From the NCBI RefSeq assembly GCF_000407605.1, contig NZ_ASWO01000005.1, positions 124,001 to 188,000 of the forward strand: DNA of 64,000 nucleotides. The letters are read 5' to 3'. The DNA comes from Enterococcus sulfureus ATCC 49903. Its GTDB lineage: Bacteria; Bacillota; Bacilli; Lactobacillales; Enterococcaceae. The notes below the pieces were generated by a model. It was not told where the DNA came from and made no database searches. It saw only the letters and a list, made by a program, of their open reading frames with translations. Shown in pieces: positions 14,506-25,303 of this stretch (within the stretch, counting starts at the first letter, position 1; each line of letters opens with the position of its first letter). A program made the position numbers and the translations under genes.

Positions 14506-15411
14506 ATGGGTGCGTCTTTAAATGAAATTAAACAACGGATTGCTTCAACAAAAAAAACCAGTCAGATCACTAATGCGATGCAAATGGTATCTGCAGCAAA
14601 ATTGACAAAATCAGAAGCACATTCGAGAAAATTTCAAATCTATGCATCAAAAGTAAGAGAGATCGTAACTCACTTAGCAGCACAACAGTTGACAGATCTA
14701 GCCACTGTTCCTGCTTCTTCTGTGGGCATCAATTATGGAAGTATGTTGATTAGTCGTCCTGTTAAAAAAACAGGGTATATTGTGATTACTTCAGATGGTG
14801 GATTAGTTGGTGGTTACAATAGTTCGATTTTAAAACAAATGTTAACAATGATCAATGAAGACCATACCTCACCTGATGAGTATGTCATGATCTCGATCGG
14901 TGCTACGGGGGCTGACTTTTTCAAAACTCGTGGGATTACATTGGCTTACGAACTGCGTAATTTATCAGATCAACCAAGTTTTGAAGAAGTTCGAAAAATC
15001 GTGAATACAGCGACTTCAATGTACCAAAGTGGTGTCTTTGATGAGTTATATGTGTGTTACAACCACCATATCAATTCATTAACAAGCCAATTTCGAGTAG
15101 AGAAGATGTTGCCAATCGTTGATCTTGATCCAAGTGAGGCGAAAACATATGAACAAGAATATATTTTCGAACCTTCACGAGAAGAGATTTTGACGCAACT
15201 CTTACCACAATATGCAGAAAGTCTGATTTATGGCGCTATCGTTGATGCGAAAACGGCAGAGCATGCTGCGGGTATGACAGCGATGAAGACGGCTACAGAT
15301 AATGCAAAAAATATTATTGATGATTTAACGATCTCATACAATCGAGCACGTCAAGGTGCCATTACACAAGAAATTACTGAAATTGTTGGTGGTGCAGCTG
15401 CGCTCGAATGA
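14506..15411 (+). CDS. atpG: ATP synthase F1 subunit gamma
   Basis: The 301-residue rotor shaft. The N-terminal helix ([19 protein letters not shown]) and the C-terminal helix ([20 protein letters not shown]) form the antiparallel coiled coil inside F1. GAGGTGAATA precedes the start. Confidence 0.97.
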   Translation: MGASLNEIKQRIASTKKTSQITNAMQMVSAAKLTKSEAHSRKFQIYASKVREIVTHLAAQQLTDLATVPASSVGINYGSMLISRPVKKTGYIVITSDGGLVGGYNSSILKQMLTMINEDHTSPDEYVMISIGATGADFFKTRGITLAYELRNLSDQPSFEEVRKIVNTATSMYQSGVFDELYVCYNHHINSLTSQFRVEKMLPIVDLDPSEAKTYEQEYIFEPSREEILTQLLPQYAESLIYGAIVDAKTAEHAAGMTAMKTATDNAKNIIDDLTISYNRARQGAITQEITEIVGGAAALE

Positions 15412-15436
15412 TTTTTGAGTGAATGGAGGAGAATAA

Positions 15437-16843
<1,407 letters not shown>

Positions 16844-16857
16844 AAGAGAGGTGTCTC

Positions 16858-17280
16858 ATGGAACAACAATTAACGGTAAATGTCGTTACACCAAATGGTA
16901 TCGTGTATGATCACCATGCGACAATGGTTGTAGCAAAAACGATTAGTGGTGAGTTAGGGATCTTGCCTCGCCACGCACCGATTATCGCTCCTTTAATGAT
17001 TGATGAAGTGAAAGTAAGACGTGTGGATTCTGATACACATGTGGACTGGATCGCTGTCAATGGTGGGATTTTGGAAATGCGTGATAATCTTGTCTCCATT
17101 GTGGCCGATAGTGCAGAACGTGAACGCGACATTGATGTAACGCGTGCAGAACGCGCGAAAATGCGTGCAGAACGTCTGATTGAAGAAGCCAAACAACGTG
17201 AAGACATCGATGAAGTGAGACGTGCAACAGTAGCGCTTCATCGCGCAATGAACCGGATCAATGTATCGAAGCATCAGTAA
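16858..17280 (+). CDS. atpC: ATP synthase F1 subunit epsilon
   Basis: A 140-residue subunit with the N-terminal beta barrel ([22 protein letters not shown]) and a C-terminal pair of helices rich in Arg, Glu and Ala (from about 85). It couples gamma to the c-ring and can inhibit ATP hydrolysis. It is the last gene of the operon; a terminator starts at its stop codon. Confidence 0.97.
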   Translation: MEQQLTVNVVTPNGIVYDHHATMVVAKTISGELGILPRHAPIIAPLMIDEVKVRRVDSDTHVDWIAVNGGILEMRDNLVSIVADSAERERDIDVTRAERAKMRAERLIEEAKQREDIDEVRRATVALHRAMNRINVSKHQ

Positions 17281-17311
17281 GAGTCTCCAAAATGGAGGCT
17301 CTTTCTTTTTT
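17280..17311 (+). terminator. Terminator of the ATP synthase operon
   Basis: A 9-bp stem (AGAGTCTCC with GGAGGCTCT, one G-U pair) and a 5-nt loop are followed by a T-rich tract. Confidence 0.9.
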
Positions 17312-17391
17312 CGAGCACAATTTATTTTTTTAACCCTCGTTTTGTGATATTATGGACTCATGAGTTTTTTTGTTAAAGGAGCAAAGAAAAT

Positions 17392-17625
17392 ATGCAAGTA
17401 TATGGAGTCGACATTCTTATTCGTTTTTGTAGTCATCTGACGTTTATTTATCTTGCGTTTTGGAGTTTGCAAGCATTGCGTTTGGAGACGTTTTTCCAAA
17501 AACAAAAAACCACTCAACTTAAAATCTTGTTGTTATTAGTAGCCATCGGATTAGGCTATATGGCAAGTCAATTCTTTTTAGAAATAATTATCTTAAGTAA
17601 AAATTTAGTCACAGTCGGTTTTTAA
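17392..17625 (+). CDS. DUF1146 family membrane protein (YwzB-like)
   Basis: A 77-residue protein with two membrane helices (about 10-28 and 44-70) separated by a basic linker. The same family (YwzB) lies between atpC and murA in Bacillus. Function unknown. AAAGGAG lies upstream; TATTAT at 17348 is a possible -10 element. Confidence 0.85.
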   Translation: MQVYGVDILIRFCSHLTFIYLAFWSLQALRLETFFQKQKTTQLKILLLLVAIGLGYMASQFFLEIIILSKNLVTVGF

Positions 17626-17679
17626 AAAATAGGAAAAAGAATCAAAAAGATAGTTTTGATTACTTTGGAGGGAACAACT

Positions 17680-18975
17680 ATGGAAGAAATCATCGTTAAA
17701 GGTGGTAACCAATTAAAAGGAACAGTAAAAATTGAAGGCGCAAAAAATGCGGTGTTACCCATCTTAGCGGCAACTTTATTAGCAGAAGAAGGAATTACAA
17801 CATTACATAACGTACCTATTTTATCGGATGTATTTACGATGAATGAAGTGATTCGTCAATTGAATACAGAGGTAACATTTAATCAAGAAAACAATGAAGT
17901 GATCATCGATGCCACAAAAAAATTACACATTGAAGCACCTTATGAATATGTAAGCCAAATGCGTGCCTCAATCGTAGTAATGGGGCCACTTTTAGCGCGT
18001 AATGGCCATGCGAAAGTAGCGATGCCTGGTGGGTGTGCAATCGGAAAGCGTCCAATTGACTTGCATTTAAAAGGATTTCAAGCTTTAGGCGCAACGATCA
18101 TCCAAAAAGATGGCTATATCGAAGCGATCGCGGATGAATTAACGGGTGCCGAAATTTATTTAGATTTCCCAAGTGTAGGGGCAACGCAAAATATTATGAT
18201 GGCTGCGGTAAAAGCTAAAGGAACGACTGTAATCAGTAACGTTGCTCGTGAGCCAGAAATCGTGGATCTAGCGAATATTTTGAATAAAATGGGTGCAAAA
18301 ATCTATGGAGTAGGGACAGAAACAATGCGTATCGAAGGTGTTTCCACACTTCATGCTGTCAATCACGCAATTGTTCAAGATCGTATTGAAGCGGGAACAT
18401 TTATGGTTGCAGCAGCGATGACACAAGGGGATGTATTGATTGAAGATGCTATTGCAGAACACAATCGTCCATTATTGTCTAAATTGAGCGAAATGGGTGC
18501 GAAAGTGATTGAAACTGAAGATGGTGTTCGAATCGTAGGTCCTAAAGAATTAAAGGCAACAACGATCAAAACCATGCCACATCCAGGATTTCCTACAGAT
18601 ATGCAAGCACAAATGACTGCGATTCAAGCTGTAGCAAATGGACGTAGTGTCGTAACGGAAACCGTTTTTGAGAATCGTTTCCAACATTTAGAAGAAATGC
18701 GTCGTATGAATCTAGATGTTAAAATCGATGGGAATGTAGCTTTGATTGAAGGAGCAGCAGATTTACAAGGAGCAATCGTCAATGCAACAGATTTACGTGC
18801 AGCAGCAGCCTTGATTTTAGTTGGGTTGCGCGCAAATGGCGTAACGCGTGTGCGTAATCTAAAATATTTAGATCGTGGATACTATGAATTCCATAAAAAA
18901 TTACAAGGCTTAGGCGCTGATGTAGAACGTGTATCAGATATGCCAAAAACAGCCGCAGCTAAAGTAGAAGCTTAG
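17680..18975 (+). CDS. murA: UDP-N-acetylglucosamine 1-carboxyvinyltransferase
   Basis: A 431-residue enzyme that transfers enolpyruvate from PEP to UDP-GlcNAc, the first committed step of peptidoglycan synthesis and the target of fosfomycin. Catalytic Cys119 in [13 protein letters not shown] is present, so the protein should be fosfomycin-sensitive at this residue. The ATG at 17680 follows GGAGGG; a TTG 24 bases upstream in frame is rejected. Lactobacillales usually have a second murA elsewhere. Downstream epuA and yidD are tightly spaced. Confidence 0.97.
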   Translation: MEEIIVKGGNQLKGTVKIEGAKNAVLPILAATLLAEEGITTLHNVPILSDVFTMNEVIRQLNTEVTFNQENNEVIIDATKKLHIEAPYEYVSQMRASIVVMGPLLARNGHAKVAMPGGCAIGKRPIDLHLKGFQALGATIIQKDGYIEAIADELTGAEIYLDFPSVGATQNIMMAAVKAKGTTVISNVAREPEIVDLANILNKMGAKIYGVGTETMRIEGVSTLHAVNHAIVQDRIEAGTFMVAAAMTQGDVLIEDAIAEHNRPLLSKLSEMGAKVIETEDGVRIVGPKELKATTIKTMPHPGFPTDMQAQMTAIQAVANGRSVVTETVFENRFQHLEEMRRMNLDVKIDGNVALIEGAADLQGAIVNATDLRAAAALILVGLRANGVTRVRNLKYLDRGYYEFHKKLQGLGADVERVSDMPKTAAAKVEA

Positions 18976-18988
18976 GAGTGTGACTTCG

Positions 18989-19165
18989 TTGAGAACAACA
19001 CAACCGGTATTGCTTGCGTTATTCAAAGTATTGATTGTGATCATTATCGCCTTTTTACTATTTTTTATTGGATTAATGATTGGCTATGGTGTGTTTGGTG
19101 ATGGATCGCCATTTGGTGTGTTTAGTGATAAATTATGGCAACATATTTTCACATTTTTCATTTAG
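18989..19165 (+). CDS. EpuA-like small membrane protein (PF11772 type)
   Basis: A 58-residue protein with one strong N-terminal membrane helix (about 8-33) and a short extracytoplasmic tail containing GYGVFGDGSPFGVFS and LWQHIF. It matches the streptococcal EpuA family found downstream of murA and often mislabelled as an RNA polymerase beta subunit. The TTG at 18989 is chosen because AGGAGTG lies 8 bases before it; a GTG at 18980 overlaps that site. Function unknown. Confidence 0.75.
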   Translation: MRTTQPVLLALFKVLIVIIIAFLLFFIGLMIGYGVFGDGSPFGVFSDKLWQHIFTFFI

Positions 19166-19180
19166 AAAAGAAGGTTGTAC

Positions 19181-19462
19181 ATGAAAAAAGCATTGATTAC
19201 ACTTGTTAGAGGGTATCAAAAAGGGATTTCCCCACTGCTTCCACCAAGTTGTCGGTACTACCCAACGTGCTCAAGTTATATGATTAAAGCAATCGAAGTC
19301 CATGGAGCTGTTAAAGGTGTGGCGATGGGGAGTGCTCGAATTGCACGTTGTCATCCATTTGTTAAAGGTGGTTTGGATTACGTCCCACAAGAGTTTTCGC
19401 TAACACGTAATACGCAAGATAAAGTGGAACCAAAATACAATAATGAAAGAGGAAACGAGTAA
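19181..19462 (+). CDS. yidD: Membrane protein insertion efficiency factor YidD
   Basis: A 93-residue peripheral membrane protein thought to assist YidC. Family landmarks are [13 protein letters not shown] (three cysteines within a short stretch) and RCHPF near the middle. An amphipathic basic N-terminus fits membrane association. The ATG at 19181 follows AGAAGG. Its last codons form part of the terminator hairpin. Confidence 0.94.
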   Translation: MKKALITLVRGYQKGISPLLPPSCRYYPTCSSYMIKAIEVHGAVKGVAMGSARIARCHPFVKGGLDYVPQEFSLTRNTQDKVEPKYNNERGNE

Positions 19463-19480
19463 TTTCGTTTCCTCTTTTTT
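19446..19480 (+). terminator. Terminator after yidD
   Basis: A 13-bp perfect stem (AAAGAGGAAACGA and its complement) with a 6-nt loop and T tract. It overlaps the yidD stop codon. Confidence 0.92.
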
Positions 19481-19521
19481 GTTATTTTATTTTCTTTGGC
19501 AAATAGTGACAGAATAAAGAA

Positions 19522-19536
19522 AATATTCTGAAAATT
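19522..19536 (+). promoter_or_regulatory. CodY box upstream of the liv operon
   Basis: AATATTCTGAAAATT matches the 15-bp CodY consensus AATTTTCWGAAAATT at 14 positions. It ends 2 bases before the -35 element, a location suited to repression by CodY when branched-chain amino acids and GTP are plentiful. Confidence 0.75.
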
Positions 19537-19538
19537 CA

Positions 19539-19567
19539 TTGACTTTCGTTTTAGTTTTCGGTATATT
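19539..19567 (+). promoter_or_regulatory. liv operon promoter
   Basis: TTGACT and TATATT are separated by 17 bp, about 40 bp before the binding-protein gene. Confidence 0.85.
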
Positions 19568-19607
19568 ATGAATCATATTCAAACGGAATTAAGGGAGGAA
19601 AATCTAG

Positions 19608-20780
19608 ATGAAGAAAAAATTTGCATTTTTGTTTGCGGGTCTGGTGTTATTAAGTGCATGTAGTGCAGGTCCAACTGGGAAAGATAGTGCAGAAGGCGGA
19701 AATAAACCTTCTGGAGATACCATTAAAATTGGCGCGAATTTAGAACTTTCTGGTGATGTTGCGGGATATGGAACACAAGAAAAAGAAGGTATCGAATTAG
19801 CAGTTGATCAAATCAATAAAGATGGTGGAATTTTAGGGAAAAAGATTGAATTGATCGTAAAAGATAATAAATCAGATAACAATGAAGCCGCAACTGTTGC
19901 AGCGAACTTGGCTACTAATGATAAAGTAGTTGCCATCATTGGACCGGCGACTTCAGGTGCAACAAAAGCAGCTACACCGAATATTACAAAGGCTAAGGTG
20001 CCGATGATTACGCCTTCTGGAACAGATGATTCTGTGACAATGGCAAATGGCAAAGTACAACCTTACGTATTCCGTTCAAGTTTCCAAGATAGTTTCCAAG
20101 GAAAAGTATTAGCAGAGTTTGCACAGAAAAATCTTGATGCTAAAAAAGTCGCGATTTTAGGAGATAACTCAAGTGATTATGCAATTGGATTAACCAAAGC
20201 CTTTAAAGAAACATATAAAGGCGATATCGTCTTGGAAGAAAACTTTACAAAAGGCGATAAAGATTTCCAAGCCGTATTAACAAAATTAAAAAATACCGAT
20301 TTTGATGTACTATATATCCCAGGATATTATGAAGAAGCAGGATTGATCATCAAACAAGCGCGTGAATTAGGAATCGAGCAACCGATTTTAGGAGCAGATG
20401 GTTTTGGTGATGAAAAGATGATCGATTTAGCCGGTGCGAAAAATGTTACCGACGTATATTATACTGGCCACTTTTCAACATTAGCCCCTGCCAATGATAC
20501 CGTACAACCATTCATTGACGCATTTAAAGAAAAATATGGTAAAGAGCCTTCTACATTTAACGCCTTAGCCTATGATGCCATGAATATGGTGAAAAAAGCG
20601 ATCGAAGATGAGAAATCAGCTGATTCAGAAGCCATCACAAAAGGCTTGGCAAACTTAAAAGATTTTGTTGGTGTAACTGGAAATATTACAGTAGATAAAG
20701 ATCATAATCCTGAAAAATCAGTAGTTGTGATTGAATACAAAGACGGTAAAGAAAGTTCTGCCGTGACAGTTGAACCATAA
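19608..20780 (+). CDS. livJ: Branched-chain amino acid ABC transporter, substrate-binding lipoprotein
   Basis: A 390-residue type I periplasmic-binding protein of the leucine/isoleucine/valine family. The N-terminus is a lipoprotein signal with lipobox LSAC, so Cys18 would be lipidated and the protein held on the outer face of the membrane. GANLELSGDVAGYG begins the binding domain. AGGGAGG precedes the start. Substrate is inferred from family, the liv gene order and the CodY box. A hairpin after the gene should make its mRNA more abundant than that of the permease genes. Confidence 0.93.
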   Translation: MKKKFAFLFAGLVLLSACSAGPTGKDSAEGGNKPSGDTIKIGANLELSGDVAGYGTQEKEGIELAVDQINKDGGILGKKIELIVKDNKSDNNEAATVAANLATNDKVVAIIGPATSGATKAATPNITKAKVPMITPSGTDDSVTMANGKVQPYVFRSSFQDSFQGKVLAEFAQKNLDAKKVAILGDNSSDYAIGLTKAFKETYKGDIVLEENFTKGDKDFQAVLTKLKNTDFDVLYIPGYYEEAGLIIKQARELGIEQPILGADGFGDEKMIDLAGAKNVTDVYYTGHFSTLAPANDTVQPFIDAFKEKYGKEPSTFNALAYDAMNMVKKAIEDEKSADSEAITKGLANLKDFVGVTGNITVDKDHNPEKSVVVIEYKDGKESSAVTVEP

Positions 20781-20792
20781 ATAAAAAGGTAG

Positions 20793-20834
20793 ACTGGAGC
20801 AAAATCGTCAATGGTTTTGTTCCAGTTTCTTTTT
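20793..20834 (+). terminator. Intra-operon hairpin after livJ
   Basis: A 12-bp stem (ACTGGAGCAAAA with TTTTGTTCCAGT, one G-U pair), a 10-nt loop and a T-rich tail lie between livJ and livH. Partial termination is inferred because livH has no obvious own promoter. Confidence 0.8.
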
Positions 20835-20851
20835 AAGAAAGGAACGATACG

Positions 20852-21730
20852 ATGGAAATGCTTATACAGCAATTAGTCAATGGATTATTTTTAGGTAGTA
20901 TTTACGCCTTGATGGCACTTGGCTATACAATGGTATATGGAATTATAAAATTGATCAACTTTGCTCATGGTGAAGTGTATATGATCGGAAGTTTTATTGG
21001 CTATTTTTTGATTAAACAATTAGGATTAGGTTTTTTTCCTGCGATGATTTTATCGATGATCGGTTGTGCGGCGATTGGAGTTATAATAGAAATTTTAGCC
21101 TATCGTCCATTGCGTAAATCAACACGTATTTCAGCATTGATTACAGCAATCGGTGTATCTTATTTACTACAAAATGTCATGATCTATTTTTTTACACCAG
21201 ATAAACGCTCATTTCCACAAGCGATCGAACGTAAAACTTATGATCTAGGCTTTTTATCCGTTAGCAATATTCAATTATTGATTTTAGGTGTTTCGCTTGT
21301 TTTGATGATTTTGTTGCAGTTGATCATTAAAAAAACGCGTATGGGGAAAGCGATGCGTGCGGTTAGTGTGGATCCAGATGCAGCACAATTAATGGGGATC
21401 AATGTCAATCGGACGATTTCGTTTACTTTTGCATTAGGATCTGCGTTGGCGGCAGCTGGTGGCATGTTGATCGGACTATATTACAATTCAATTGATCCGA
21501 TGATGGGAGTCGTTCCAGGATTGAAATCTTTTGTAGCTGCGGTATTAGGCGGAATCGGTGTGATCCCAGGAGCTGCAGTCGGTGGTTTTGTGATTGGATT
21601 GGTAGAAACCTTATCTACCGCACTAGGGCTTTCAGCATATAAAGATGCCTTAGTATATGGAATTTTAATTTTAATCTTATTGATTCGCCCTGCTGGGATT
21701 TTAGGTAAAAACATTAAAGAGAAAGTGTAG
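20852..21730 (+). CDS. livH: Branched-chain amino acid ABC transporter permease LivH
   Basis: A 292-residue inner-membrane permease with about eight hydrophobic segments. GYTMVYGIIKLINFAHGE near residue 24 is the LivH/LivM family signature. The coupling region facing the ATPases includes KAMRAVSVDPDAAQLMGIN. AAAGGAACG precedes the start. livM begins 9 bases after its stop. Confidence 0.95.
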   Translation: MEMLIQQLVNGLFLGSIYALMALGYTMVYGIIKLINFAHGEVYMIGSFIGYFLIKQLGLGFFPAMILSMIGCAAIGVIIEILAYRPLRKSTRISALITAIGVSYLLQNVMIYFFTPDKRSFPQAIERKTYDLGFLSVSNIQLLILGVSLVLMILLQLIIKKTRMGKAMRAVSVDPDAAQLMGINVNRTISFTFALGSALAAAGGMLIGLYYNSIDPMMGVVPGLKSFVAAVLGGIGVIPGAAVGGFVIGLVETLSTALGLSAYKDALVYGILILILLIRPAGILGKNIKEKV

Positions 21731-21739
21731 GTGGCTGAA

Positions 21740-22720
21740 ATGAAAAAAAATCTAAAGTATAATCTCGTTTGGCTACTGATCGCCTTGGTTCTTTATTTTG
21801 GCTTATTTGGATTATATAATGGTGGCGTCATTAATATTTTTACAGACGCGATTATTGTCAATATCGGAATCAACATTATGTTAGCTGTTAGTTTAAATTT
21901 AATTATTGGATTTGCAGGTCAATTTTCTTTAGGACATGCTGGTTTTATGGCGATTGGAGCATATGCAAGTGCCATTATTACAAGTCAGATGCCAACGATT
22001 GGTGGCTTTGTGATTGGATTGATTGCAGGGATGGTCGTAACAGGAATCATTGCGTTAGTTGTTGGGATTCCTACACTACGTTTAAAAGGTGACTATCTAG
22101 CGATTGCAACACTGGGGATTTCTGAAATCATTCGTATTTTTATTGTGAATATGGGATGGTTAACCAATGGACCTTCTGGAATTTTTGGGATTCCAGAATT
22201 TAGCAATTGGCAAATTGTCTTTATTTTTTCTGTAATCAGTATTTTATTTGTCTCAAACTTTATTAATAGTGGCTCAGGACGCGCTACACTAGCAGTGCGT
22301 GAAGATGAGATCGCTGCGGAGTCGATGGGAGTCAATACAACAAAATTTAAAGTAATCGCGTTTGTTTTTGGTGCGATGATCGCTAGTCTTGCAGGTTCAC
22401 TTTATGCAAGTTACCAACAATCTGTTTTTCCAAGCGACTATACGTTTAATAAATCTATCGATATCTTGATCATTGTTGTATTTGGTGGTCTAGGAAGTAC
22501 AACAGGTGCTGTGGTGGCAGCCGTTGTATTGGGGGTGATCAATATGTATCTACAAGACTTTGGTAGTTTACGTATGATCATCTATGCTTTGGCCTTGATT
22601 ATCATCATGATCTTTAAACCAAGTGGATTGCTTGGTACTTGGGAATTTTCAGTGAAGCGTCTATTTGATCGTTTTACAAAGAAAGGAGATGGCCCAAATG
22701 CCCCTATTAACGGTAAGTAA
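21740..22720 (+). CDS. livM: Branched-chain amino acid ABC transporter permease LivM
   Basis: A 326-residue permease, partner of LivH. SLNLIIGFAGQFSLGHAGF is the family signature and LAVREDEIAAESMGVN is the ATPase-contact loop. The ATG at 21740 follows AGGTGG; the in-frame GTG at 21731 overlaps that site. Its end overlaps livG by 23 bases. Confidence 0.95.
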   Translation: MKKNLKYNLVWLLIALVLYFGLFGLYNGGVINIFTDAIIVNIGINIMLAVSLNLIIGFAGQFSLGHAGFMAIGAYASAIITSQMPTIGGFVIGLIAGMVVTGIIALVVGIPTLRLKGDYLAIATLGISEIIRIFIVNMGWLTNGPSGIFGIPEFSNWQIVFIFSVISILFVSNFINSGSGRATLAVREDEIAAESMGVNTTKFKVIAFVFGAMIASLAGSLYASYQQSVFPSDYTFNKSIDILIIVVFGGLGSTTGAVVAAVVLGVINMYLQDFGSLRMIIYALALIIIMIFKPSGLLGTWEFSVKRLFDRFTKKGDGPNAPINGK

Positions 22721-23474
22721 CTTAACAAAACATTTCGGTGGGCTAACAGCGGTCTCACGTGTCAATTTAGATGTAGAAGAAAATGAATTGATTGGACTAA
22801 TTGGTCCGAACGGTGCGGGAAAAACCACACTATTTAACCTTTTAACAGGTGTCTATGAACCAAGTGAAGGAGATGTGATTTTAACCGTTGGCAATAAAGA
22901 GCAACGATTAAATGGTGTGAAACCTTATAAAGTAGCTGATCTGGGATTGTCACGAACCTTCCAAAATATTCGATTGTTTAAAGAATTGACGGTAATGGAC
23001 AATGTGTTGATTGCTATGAATGCTAAAAATAAAGAAGGCTTCCTAACGAGCGTCTTTCGTTTGCCAAAATTTTATAAAACGGAAGAAATGATGCGACAAG
23101 AAGTACTTTCGTTACTGCGTATCTTTGATATGGAAGAAAAAATCAATACGCTAGCGAAAAATTTACCTTATGGAGAACAACGACGATTGGAAATCGTTCG
23201 GGCATTGGCAACGAAGCCGAAAGTGTTGTTTTTAGACGAACCTGCTGCTGGAATGAACCCGCAAGAAACCGCAGAATTAACGCAATTGATTCGTAAAATC
23301 CAACGAGAATTTGGCTTAACGATCGTATTGATTGAACACGATATGAACTTAGTGATGGATGTTTGTGAGCGTATCTATGTCTTAGAATATGGACAAGTGA
23401 TCGCACATGGGACTCCAATCGAGATCAAAAATAATCCTCGCGTAATTCAAGCGTATTTGGGAGGCGAATTATAA
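22698..23474 (+). CDS. livG: Branched-chain amino acid ABC transporter ATPase LivG
   Basis: A 258-residue ABC ATPase. Walker A GPNGAGKT is at 36-43, the signature is LPYGEQRRLEIVRAL, Walker B is KVLFLDEPAAGMNP, and a LivG-type C-terminus follows. Start chosen at 22698, 9 bases after AAAGGAGA; two upstream in-frame starts are less well placed. livF overlaps its stop codon by one base. Confidence 0.95.
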   Translation: MPLLTVSNLTKHFGGLTAVSRVNLDVEENELIGLIGPNGAGKTTLFNLLTGVYEPSEGDVILTVGNKEQRLNGVKPYKVADLGLSRTFQNIRLFKELTVMDNVLIAMNAKNKEGFLTSVFRLPKFYKTEEMMRQEVLSLLRIFDMEEKINTLAKNLPYGEQRRLEIVRALATKPKVLFLDEPAAGMNPQETAELTQLIRKIQREFGLTIVLIEHDMNLVMDVCERIYVLEYGQVIAHGTPIEIKNNPRVIQAYLGGEL

Positions 23475-24175
23475 TGTTGACTGTTGAAAATCTATCTGTC
23501 CACTATGGAATGATCCAGGCAGTTCATGATGTATCTTTTCATGTCAATGAAGGAGAAATCGTCTCGTTGATTGGAGCCAATGGAGCAGGGAAAACAACGA
23601 TTTTACGTACGATTTCTGGACTTATTCGTCCATCTGAAGGAACGATTTCATTTGTGGATCAACCGATCCAAAAAATGGCACCGCAAAAAATTGTTTCTTC
23701 TGGATTGTCGCAAGTGCCAGAAGGCCGTCATGTCTTTGCGGGACTAACTGTTCAAGAAAATTTAGAAATGGGTGCCTTCTTACGTAAAGACAAACAAGTG
23801 AAAGAAGACTACACTCAAGTATTTAAAAAGTTTCCTGTATTAGGAGAACGAAAAAATCAAGATGCCGCGACTTTATCTGGTGGAGAGCAACAAATGTTAG
23901 CAATGGGGCGTGCGTTGATGTCAAAACCAAAATTATTATTATTAGATGAACCTTCAATGGGATTGGCTCCAATCTTTATTCGTGAGATTTTTTCAATCAT
24001 CGAAGAAATCAAAGCGCAAGGCACAACGGTTTTATTGATCGAACAAAATGCAAATATGGCGTTATCGATTGCAGATCGTGGTTATGTGTTGGAAACTGGA
24101 AAAATCGTTTTAGAAGGTACGGGAGAAGCGTTACTAAGTAGTGAAGAAGTGAAAAAAGCATATCTAGGAGGATAG
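23474..24175 (+). CDS. livF: Branched-chain amino acid ABC transporter ATPase LivF
   Basis: A 233-residue ABC ATPase. Walker A GANGAGKT is at 34-41, the signature is LSGGEQQMLAMGRAL, Walker B is LLLLDEPSMGLAP. It would form the ATPase pair with LivG. The start overlaps the livG stop (TAATG arrangement), which implies coupled translation. Confidence 0.95.
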   Translation: MLTVENLSVHYGMIQAVHDVSFHVNEGEIVSLIGANGAGKTTILRTISGLIRPSEGTISFVDQPIQKMAPQKIVSSGLSQVPEGRHVFAGLTVQENLEMGAFLRKDKQVKEDYTQVFKKFPVLGERKNQDAATLSGGEQQMLAMGRALMSKPKLLLLDEPSMGLAPIFIREIFSIIEEIKAQGTTVLLIEQNANMALSIADRGYVLETGKIVLEGTGEALLSSEEVKKAYLGG

Positions 24176-24178
24176 AAT

Positions 24179-24820
24179 ATGAGCGTACGTGATTTTATGA
24201 CAACTAAAGTGATAACGGTAACTCCAGAAACACCGGTATTTGATGCAATCGATTTGATGAAACAACATGAAATTCATCGTTTACCCGTTGTTCAAGATGA
24301 AAAATTAGTGGGATTGATTACAGAAGGGATCATTCATGAAGCATTACCTTCAAAAGCAACTTCGTTAAGTGTTTATGAATTGAATTATTTAATTACAAAA
24401 ACTAAAGTAAAAGACGTGATGCTCAAAAAAGTCGAAACGATTGCACCAGATGCATTGCTCGAACAAGCGATTGATCAGATGCGCAAAAAAAATATTGCAG
24501 TTTTACCTGTCTTAGAAAAAGAGCAATTGGTTGGGATTATTACGAACAATGATATTTTTGACGCCTTTTTAAATATAACTGGATACGCTCAAGGTGGAAC
24601 AAGAGTGACGATCCAAATTGTAAACGATCAATTGGGCATCATTGCAAAAGTAGCCCAAATTTTGGCAGATCATGCATTAAGTATTGTAACAGTAGTAGTC
24701 AATCACCAAGAGACAAAAACGATCATTGAAGTTCAAGTAGACACAACGCAAGCGAGTCAAGTAGAGTCCTTACTCACTCAAGCTGGATATCAAGCGACAG
24801 CCGTATTGGTTAATCCTTAA
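24179..24820 (+). CDS. acuB: CBS-pair and ACT domain protein (AcuB-like)
   Basis: A 213-residue cytosolic protein. Two CBS domains occupy about 1-125 (VRDFMTTKVITVTP and VKDVMLKKVETIAP begin the repeats), and a C-terminal ACT-like domain spans about 138-210 (RVTIQIVNDQLGIIAKVAQIL). CBS pairs usually bind adenine nucleotides; ACT domains often bind amino acids. AcuB proteins are named from acetoin use in Bacillus, but here the gene follows livF by 3 bases and belongs to the liv operon, so a sensor role linked to amino acid uptake is a reasonable inference. Confidence 0.88.
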   Translation: MSVRDFMTTKVITVTPETPVFDAIDLMKQHEIHRLPVVQDEKLVGLITEGIIHEALPSKATSLSVYELNYLITKTKVKDVMLKKVETIAPDALLEQAIDQMRKKNIAVLPVLEKEQLVGIITNNDIFDAFLNITGYAQGGTRVTIQIVNDQLGIIAKVAQILADHALSIVTVVVNHQETKTIIEVQVDTTQASQVESLLTQAGYQATAVLVNP

Positions 24821-24821
24821 A

Positions 24822-24857
24822 AAACAAATCCGACGCTTTAGTCGGATTTGTTTCATT
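24822..24857 (+). terminator. Terminator of the liv operon
   Basis: A perfect 13-bp stem (AAACAAATCCGAC and its complement) with a 6-nt loop; the T tract is formed by the end of the stem. Confidence 0.9.
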
Positions 24858-24912
24858 TAAAGATTCTATATTTTTTTATACTTTTATGCTAAACTCTAAT
24901 AGAGGTGACGAA

Positions 24913-25143
24913 ATGAAAAAAAATAAAGAAACTGAAATTCGTATGGAAGAGACAACGAAGACGATTCAAGGTACGACATACGAAGTAGCCACATTGATGT
25001 TAGGTAAAAAAACAATCGGTGAAATTTTGGTCTATGCACCAAAAGAATTTCAAGTATTTGTACGTGAAGAGCATATCGGGAGTGCAAAAACAATGGACGA
25101 TGCCGTAGAATTATTTATTCGCCAATGGAATTTACAAGAATAA
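24913..25143 (+). CDS. DUF2969 family protein
   Basis: A 76-residue protein of a family restricted to Lactobacillales. Characteristic parts are TLMLGKKTIGEI in the middle and a C-terminal AVELFIRQWNLQE. No membrane segment or signal is seen; function unknown. The ATG at 24913 follows AGAGGTGA; an ATG 27 bases upstream in frame is rejected. It stands alone between the liv terminator and the tRNA promoter. Confidence 0.75.
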   Translation: MKKNKETEIRMEETTKTIQGTTYEVATLMLGKKTIGEILVYAPKEFQVFVREEHIGSAKTMDDAVELFIRQWNLQE

Positions 25144-25159
25144 AAATTCGATATCTTAC

Positions 25160-25188
25160 TTGCATAAAAGAAAAGACTAGTGTATTAT
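25160..25188 (+). promoter_or_regulatory. tRNA operon promoter
   Basis: TTGCAT and TATTAT are separated by 17 bp, ending 30 bp before tRNA-Tyr. Confidence 0.75.
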
Positions 25189-25218
25189 AAATAGGTCGAG
25201 TTGTTTTAGACAACTTAT

Positions 25219-25299
25219 GGAGGAGTAGCGAAGTGGCTAAACGCGGCGGACTGTAAATCCGTTCCTTTTGGTTCAGTGGTTCGAATCCACTCTCCTCCA
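25219..25299 (+). tRNA. tRNA-Tyr (anticodon GTA)
   Basis: An 81-nt class II tRNA. The acceptor stem GGAGGAG pairs with CTCCTCC, the anticodon loop CTGTAAA carries GTA at 25253-25255, a long variable arm follows, and the T loop is GGTTCGAATCC. CCA is not encoded after the discriminator A, so Cca must add it. Confidence 0.96.
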
Positions 25300-25303
25300 T
25301 CAT

